Assembly: GCA_945888895.1 (NCBI GenBank)
Contig: CAMDAY010000048.1
Coordinates: 1-11,569 of the forward strand
DNA: 11,569 nucleotides
Reading direction: 5' to 3'
Source of the DNA: Dehalococcoides mccartyi
GTDB lineage: Bacteria > Chloroflexota > Dehalococcoidia > UBA2979
The notes beneath the pieces were generated by a model. It was not told the origin of the DNA, made no database searches, and saw nothing but the letters and a program-made list of their open reading frames with translations. This document shows, one piece after another, positions 8,307-11,569 of the stretch (position 1 is its first letter; every line of letters starts with the position of its first letter). A program made the translations under genes and the position numbers.

Positions 8307-8332
8307 CGAGGCCGGGTTCGCACCCGGCCTCG
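8307..8332 (-). terminator. Terminator-like hairpin after the luciferase-like gene
   Basis: CGAGGCCGGGT (8307-8317) pairs perfectly with ACCCGGCCTCG (8322-8332) over a four-base loop, an 11-bp stem starting 24 bases past the stop of the leftward gene. Neither side has a T-run, so termination may need another factor. It could serve both converging transcripts. Confidence 0.55.
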
Positions 8333-8356
8333 CTCAATGTCCTCGACGGCGCGCAG

Positions 8357-9379
8357 CTAGCGGAACTTCGGCATGACCTCCTGCGCGAAGAGGCGCATGG
8401 AGCGGAGCGCGATCTCCTCGGGCATGTTGCCGCCGTGGAATGTGAGGTTGAGCTGCGTGATGTCCGCGACGTCGCGGTAGGCCTGCAGTTTCTTGATCAC
8501 CGTCTCGGGCGATCCGGCAAGCATGCGGTGATCGAACATCTCGTCGATGCTCGGCTCGCCCTCGAACGGCATCGGCTCGGAAAAGCCCGACGCGACGTGC
8601 TCGCGGCCACTGCGAAGCGTCTCCACCTGGCGCGTCTGGTAGACGTAGGCGTCGACGTACTTCTTCGCTTCCTCGTCGGTCTCGGCGACTACTGTCCCGA
8701 TCTGAGTGCCGAAGTTGTCCGGACCGCCCGGGTGCTTCGCCTTTGCGGCGAGGTAGTTCTGCCACGCCTCCACGACCACCGAGATCGGGCGCGACGAGGC
8801 GTTCGAGAACGCGCGCAGGCCCTCGCGCGCGGCCAGCTCGAACGACTCCAGCGTCTGCGCCGCGAGCCAGATCGGCGGGTGCGGGCGCTGCACTGAGGTC
8901 GGAAAGACCGTGACCTCCGGGATCTGGTTGTACTTGCCCTCGAACTCGAACGGCTGACCGGTGAGCGCCTTCATCAAGATGCGCAGCGTCTCGTCCGTGC
9001 GCTCACGCGCGTCGTCCTTGTCCAGACCGAAGCGGCGGAACTCGAACGGCTGGTAGCCACGAGCGACGGCGACCTCGAGGCGACCGCCCGTCAGGTGGTC
9101 GGTGAGCGCGATGTCCTCCGCGACACGCAGCGGGTTCCAGAACGGCAGGACGAGCACGGCCGTGCCGAGTCGAATGCGCGAGGTCTCCCCTGCCATGTGC
9201 GTGATCATGAGCAGCGGGTTCGGGATGTAGCCGTAGTTCGAGAAGTGGTGCTCGGCGAACCAGACCGAGTCGTAGCCGAGCTCTTCGCTCTCCTGCACGA
9301 ACCGGTGAAGGCGCTGGTATACAGCAGATGATTCCTCGCGAGCCGCGGATCCTGCGAGGAAGAACGTCCCGAACTCCAT
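8357..9379 (-). CDS. Luciferase-like (LLM class) flavin-dependent monooxygenase
   Basis: A 340-residue TIM-barrel flavin enzyme of the bacterial luciferase superfamily, closest in pattern to the LuxA-like alkanal monooxygenase group. Visible landmarks are the opening MEFGTFF, FAEHHF at 41-46 (H44 lies where the LuxA catalytic histidine is), GTAVLVLP at 72-79 with NPLRVAED after it, and DHLTGGR at 94-100 followed by RGY. Such enzymes use reduced FMN (some use F420) to oxygenate or oxidise aldehydes, sulfonates or other organics; the substrate is not readable here. ATG 9379 is chosen because GGGAG (9387-9391, minus strand) stands seven bases upstream and the fold begins there; the frame is open upstream to 9574 but that part overlaps the permease gene and is Arg/Ser-rich nonsense. 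It follows the permease on the same strand after 115 bases. Confidence 0.93.
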   Translation of the reverse strand: MEFGTFFLAGSAAREESSAVYQRLHRFVQESEELGYDSVWFAEHHFSNYGYIPNPLLMITHMAGETSRIRLGTAVLVLPFWNPLRVAEDIALTDHLTGGRLEVAVARGYQPFEFRRFGLDKDDARERTDETLRILMKALTGQPFEFEGKYNQIPEVTVFPTSVQRPHPPIWLAAQTLESFELAAREGLRAFSNASSRPISVVVEAWQNYLAAKAKHPGGPDNFGTQIGTVVAETDEEAKKYVDAYVYQTRQVETLRSGREHVASGFSEPMPFEGEPSIDEMFDHRMLAGSPETVIKKLQAYRDVADITQLNLTFHGGNMPEEIALRSMRLFAQEVMPKFR

Positions 9380-9422
9380 CCAAGCACTCCCAAATCTCGC
9401 GGCGCGCGGCGGCGAGGCATAC

Positions 9423-9454
9423 GTGCTGCGTATCGACGTTCGGTACGTTAGCAC
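9423..9454. promoter_or_regulatory. Imperfect inverted repeat upstream of the luciferase-like gene
   Basis: GTGCTGCGTA (9423-9432) is matched by TACGTTAGCAC (9444-9454) on the other side of an 11-base centre, with one extra base and one mismatch. It lies in an AT-richer patch, 44 to 75 bases upstream of the start of the leftward gene. It may be an operator or part of a promoter giving this gene expression apart from the permease. No convincing -35/-10 pair was found. Confidence 0.25.
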
Positions 9455-9494
9455 AGCTTCCCGACAGGGCAGAACGACCCGTTGATGACGCCGA

Positions 9495-10826
9495 CTACCT
9501 CGACGGCACGTCCGTCGGAGCCTGCTGCACGAGGACGAACGAAAGTGCGAAGCCGAGCACCAGCGCCGCCGCACCGATCACCAGCGCCCACGGCTCCATG
9601 TAGACAGAGAGCAGCAGCGCGCCACCCAGGCCGACGATCGATGGCAACGGGAACCCGCCCAGAGCGGGTCGTACCCGGAACGGCCGCGTGGCGTCTGGTC
9701 GCGTGCGGCGCAGGCGCATTACGGATGTGTTCACCATGACGAACAGCGTGAAGATCGCAAAGTTGGTGACCTGTGCCACCAGGCCGATGTCGCCGATGAC
9801 GGCGAACGCCAACGACACCCCGCTCCCCGCGAGGATGGCGACCCACGGTGTCCCCCGCGCGGCCCACACGCGGCCGAACGCAGGCGGCATCAACCCTCGA
9901 CGGGCCATGCCGTACATCGCGCGCGGACCGGTCGCGAGGATGAGGAGGACCGTGTTGAACGTCGCGAAGAGCGCGATCCATGAGATGGCGGACGCCCACC
10001 GGTCGCCGGCGATGCGCTCGACCACGACCGCGAGCGGTGCTTGCGAGGTCGCGAGCTCCTGCCACGGCACGACGGAGACGACGACCGCGGCCACCAGAGC
10101 GTAGATCGCCGTCGTCACCACGACGGAGACGATGAGCGCGATTGGGATCGTGCGCGTCGGGTCCTTGACCTCCTCGGACAGCGTCGCGATCTCCTCGAAT
10201 CCCTCATAGGCGAAAAACACCAGCGCCGCCGCGCCGAGCAGGCCGGCCGTCCCGCCCTGGACGCTCAGGAGATCGACCGTACCGAGGTACGGCGCACCGA
10301 CCACGACCACGAACGCGAGCCCGGACACCTCGATCAGCGCGAAGACCGCCGCGAGCGTCACCGTCTCGGTGACGCCCGCCAGCACGATCGCGGTGCAAAC
10401 GACGATCAGGCCGATAGCCACAAGGGTTGGATCAAGACCGGTGAGTTGGTGGACGTAGCTGCCGAACCCCAGCGCGACGGCCGGTCCCGCGATCGCGTTC
10501 ACTGCGACATCCATCCAGCCGGTCACGAACGCGGCGCGCCTGCCGAAGGCCTCGTTCGCGTACGCGGCCGCCGCGCCAGCCTCGGGGAACATCGAGGTCA
10601 GCTCGGCGTAGGAGAGGCCGGTGCCGGCGGCGAGCAATGCCCCCACGAGGAAAGACAGCCACACACCGTTGCCCGCGATCCCCGCCGCCTCGCCCACGAG
10701 GACGTAGATGCCCGCGCCGAAGACGATCGCGATCCCGGACACGGACGCACCGAGCACACCGATGCGCCGGTGCAGTTCATCGGGACGGGTCGAGGGGTTG
10801 GTGTCGGCGTCCGTCTGGGTGCTCAC
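9495..10826 (-). CDS. APC-superfamily amino acid permease
   Basis: A 443-residue inner-membrane transporter of about twelve helices, of the amino acid-polyamine-organocation superfamily. The first-helix substrate-binding motif is GIAIVFGAGIYVL at 31-43. The loop after helix 2 has SYAELTSMFPEAG (72-84). The sixth-helix signature FFAYEGFEEI is at 204-213, followed by the conserved cytoplasmic EEVKDPTRTIP at 218-228. The N-terminus (1-21) is hydrophilic and the helix-rich part ends near residue 435. Uptake of a neutral or cationic amino acid is likely but the substrate is not decided by the motifs. GTG start 10826 is preceded by a G-rich GGTGGGGG; an in-frame stop just upstream is the stop codon of the DM13 gene itself, leaving an 18-base gap, so the two genes are probably cotranscribed. 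Confidence 0.92.
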   Translation of the reverse strand: MSTQTDADTNPSTRPDELHRRIGVLGASVSGIAIVFGAGIYVLVGEAAGIAGNGVWLSFLVGALLAAGTGLSYAELTSMFPEAGAAAAYANEAFGRRAAFVTGWMDVAVNAIAGPAVALGFGSYVHQLTGLDPTLVAIGLIVVCTAIVLAGVTETVTLAAVFALIEVSGLAFVVVVGAPYLGTVDLLSVQGGTAGLLGAAALVFFAYEGFEEIATLSEEVKDPTRTIPIALIVSVVVTTAIYALVAAVVVSVVPWQELATSQAPLAVVVERIAGDRWASAISWIALFATFNTVLLILATGPRAMYGMARRGLMPPAFGRVWAARGTPWVAILAGSGVSLAFAVIGDIGLVAQVTNFAIFTLFVMVNTSVMRLRRTRPDATRPFRVRPALGGFPLPSIVGLGGALLLSVYMEPWALVIGAAALVLGFALSFVLVQQAPTDVPSR

Positions 10827-10844
10827 GCCCCCACCATAGCCGCA

Positions 10845-11534
10845 TCAGCGCAACGGAGCCGTCGCGAAGAGGACGGCGAACTGATCGCACCAGACGATCG
10901 CGCTTCGGAAACGCGAGATGTCCGTGCCCTCGGGCACCTCGTAGTTGAACGAGCCGTCCGTCGCGCGCAACCGCCCGAGCTTCAGGACGGTGCCGCCGTA
11001 CCCCTTCGGGTCGTCCGAGAGATAGACGAACAGGTCGGGGCCATTGCGCACGGAGAAGTTCTCGAAGCGCAGCGTGTGCTTCCGTGGCCCCATCTCGATC
11101 AGCAGCGCATCGCCTCGACCGAAGTGGAAGTCGTCCGCGCCGGCAAACATCCCACGCGCAATCAGCCGCGGTGCGGCGGCAGGCGAGGGCGAGGGCGTAG
11201 AGGCGGACGTCGGGGCCGCGACCGCCGTCGAGGTGGCTGGGGGCGAGGCCGCCGGCGACGACGCAGCGGCGGTCGTGACGGTGCTGGTGCCCTTCGGAGC
11301 AGGTGCGATGCCTGGCGATCCGGACGCGGCCGGTGCGGCAGTCGTGGCAGACACGCTCGTCCCACCTGGTGCGGCGAGTGCAGACGTCGAGGCCGCTGCA
11401 GCGACCTCGAGCGGGCTCGCCTCGATGAGCGCCGTCCGCTGCCACAGCGGGGAGAGCAGGTAGTTGCCCAGCGGCAGCGTTACGGCCAGCACCACGACCG
11501 CGAGCGCCGCGCTCTGCGTGCGATGGGCCAGCAC
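10845..11534 (-). CDS. Membrane-anchored DM13 domain protein (5' end uncertain)
   Basis: Residues 8-30 form a hydrophobic anchor after a basic start, followed by the SPLWQRT..E..P stretch (28-41) often seen just before DM13 domains in bacteria. Residues 45-122 are a low-complexity Ala/Ser/Thr/Pro linker. The DM13 domain fills 126-229: GMF near 128, HTLRFENF (153-160), NGPDLFVYL (164-172), LGRL (186-189), YEVPEGTD (198-205) and VWCDQF (214-219) with the conserved C216. DM13 domains are proposed to act in extracytoplasmic redox reactions through this cysteine, so the domain should face outward. GTG 11534 has no good ribosome binding site, and the frame stays open to the window edge with a basic segment (GRWVLAHR), so the true start may lie outside. 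It precedes an amino acid permease by 18 bases on the same strand. Confidence 0.85.
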   Translation of the reverse strand: MLAHRTQSAALAVVVLAVTLPLGNYLLSPLWQRTALIEASPLEVAAAASTSALAAPGGTSVSATTAAPAASGSPGIAPAPKGTSTVTTAAASSPAASPPATSTAVAAPTSASTPSPSPAAAPRLIARGMFAGADDFHFGRGDALLIEMGPRKHTLRFENFSVRNGPDLFVYLSDDPKGYGGTVLKLGRLRATDGSFNYEVPEGTDISRFRSAIVWCDQFAVLFATAPLR

Positions 11535-11569
11535 CCACCGACCGGCGGCGCGGTGCCAGCCTCGACGGA

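Larger units (their letters stand above)
7931..8356. other. 426-base non-coding gap rich in inverted repeats
   Basis: The gap lies between the convergent dehydrogenase (+) and luciferase-like (-) genes. From left to right it holds the stop-codon hairpin, a GC-rich spacer (7957-8008), the inverted-repeat-bounded unit 8009-8254, a short spacer, and a terminator-like hairpin at 8307-8332. Open frames crossing it give low-complexity Arg/Pro/Gly peptides that are translations of the palindromes. I see no ribosome binding site joined to a plausible protein. Confidence 0.7.

Noticed and set aside
7766..8323. Open frame of 185 codons on the - strand across the repeat region
   Set aside because: Its product contains translated palindromes (for example PLPAREG and PLPAQGRG), the usual artefact of dispersed NPLP-type repeats, and overlaps the end of the dehydrogenase gene.
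8311..8326. tRNA T-arm-like sequence (CCGGG, TTCG, CCCGG)
   Set aside because: The loop has six instead of seven bases, the stem extends to 11 bp as a simple hairpin, and no cloverleaf or acceptor stem is found around it.
9380..9574. N-terminal extension of the luciferase-like protein
   Set aside because: The extra 65 residues are Arg/Ser-rich, run into the permease gene, and precede the strong GGGAG-ATG start at 9379.

Overview
The window is a stretch of high-GC bacterial chromosome with GTG and TTG as well as ATG starts and mostly short operons. Nothing in it fixes the taxon. The mix of an FMN/F420-type luciferase-like oxidoreductase, a phosphotriesterase-family hydrolase, an SDR, a NIPSNAP protein, a K+-independent H+-pyrophosphatase and a DM13 protein would suit a Chloroflexota bacterium of the Dehalococcoidia type. 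That assignment is inference from gene content and base composition only.

Left part (1-4182, all + strand): the 3' end of an MFS transporter, a DedA-family membrane protein, then a complete membrane-bound proton-pumping pyrophosphatase (hppA) with its own leader and a strong double-hairpin terminator. These genes are about membrane transport and energy and look like ordinary housekeeping.

Middle part (4411-7930): two divergent units. To the left run an SDR oxidoreductase and then a phosphotriesterase/lactonase-like metallohydrolase, separated by 116 bases holding two near-identical hairpins. To the right run a small NIPSNAP-domain protein and a D-2-hydroxyacid dehydrogenase. The four genes look like a small catabolic neighbourhood: hydrolysis of an ester or lactone, oxidation of an alcohol or ketone, and interconversion of a 2-hydroxy/2-oxo acid. 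The substrate cannot be read from the sequence.

The 426-base gap 7931-8356 has no credible gene but is dense in inverted repeats. The main structure is a unit of about 246 bases (8009-8254) bounded by 21-base inverted repeats that match at 18 of 21 positions, with further hairpins inside. It looks like a small non-autonomous, MITE-like or composite palindromic repeat. Its end hairpins resemble a repeat at 6826-6861.

Right part (8357-11534, all - strand): a DM13-domain membrane-anchored protein and an APC-family amino acid permease separated by 18 bases, followed by a luciferase-like monooxygenase with its own ribosome binding site and a possible operator. No tRNA, rRNA, CRISPR array, transposase, phage gene or recognisable defence system was seen. 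The most unusual thing in the window is non-coding: the inverted-repeat unit at 8009-8254 and the tandem hairpins at 5411-5463.
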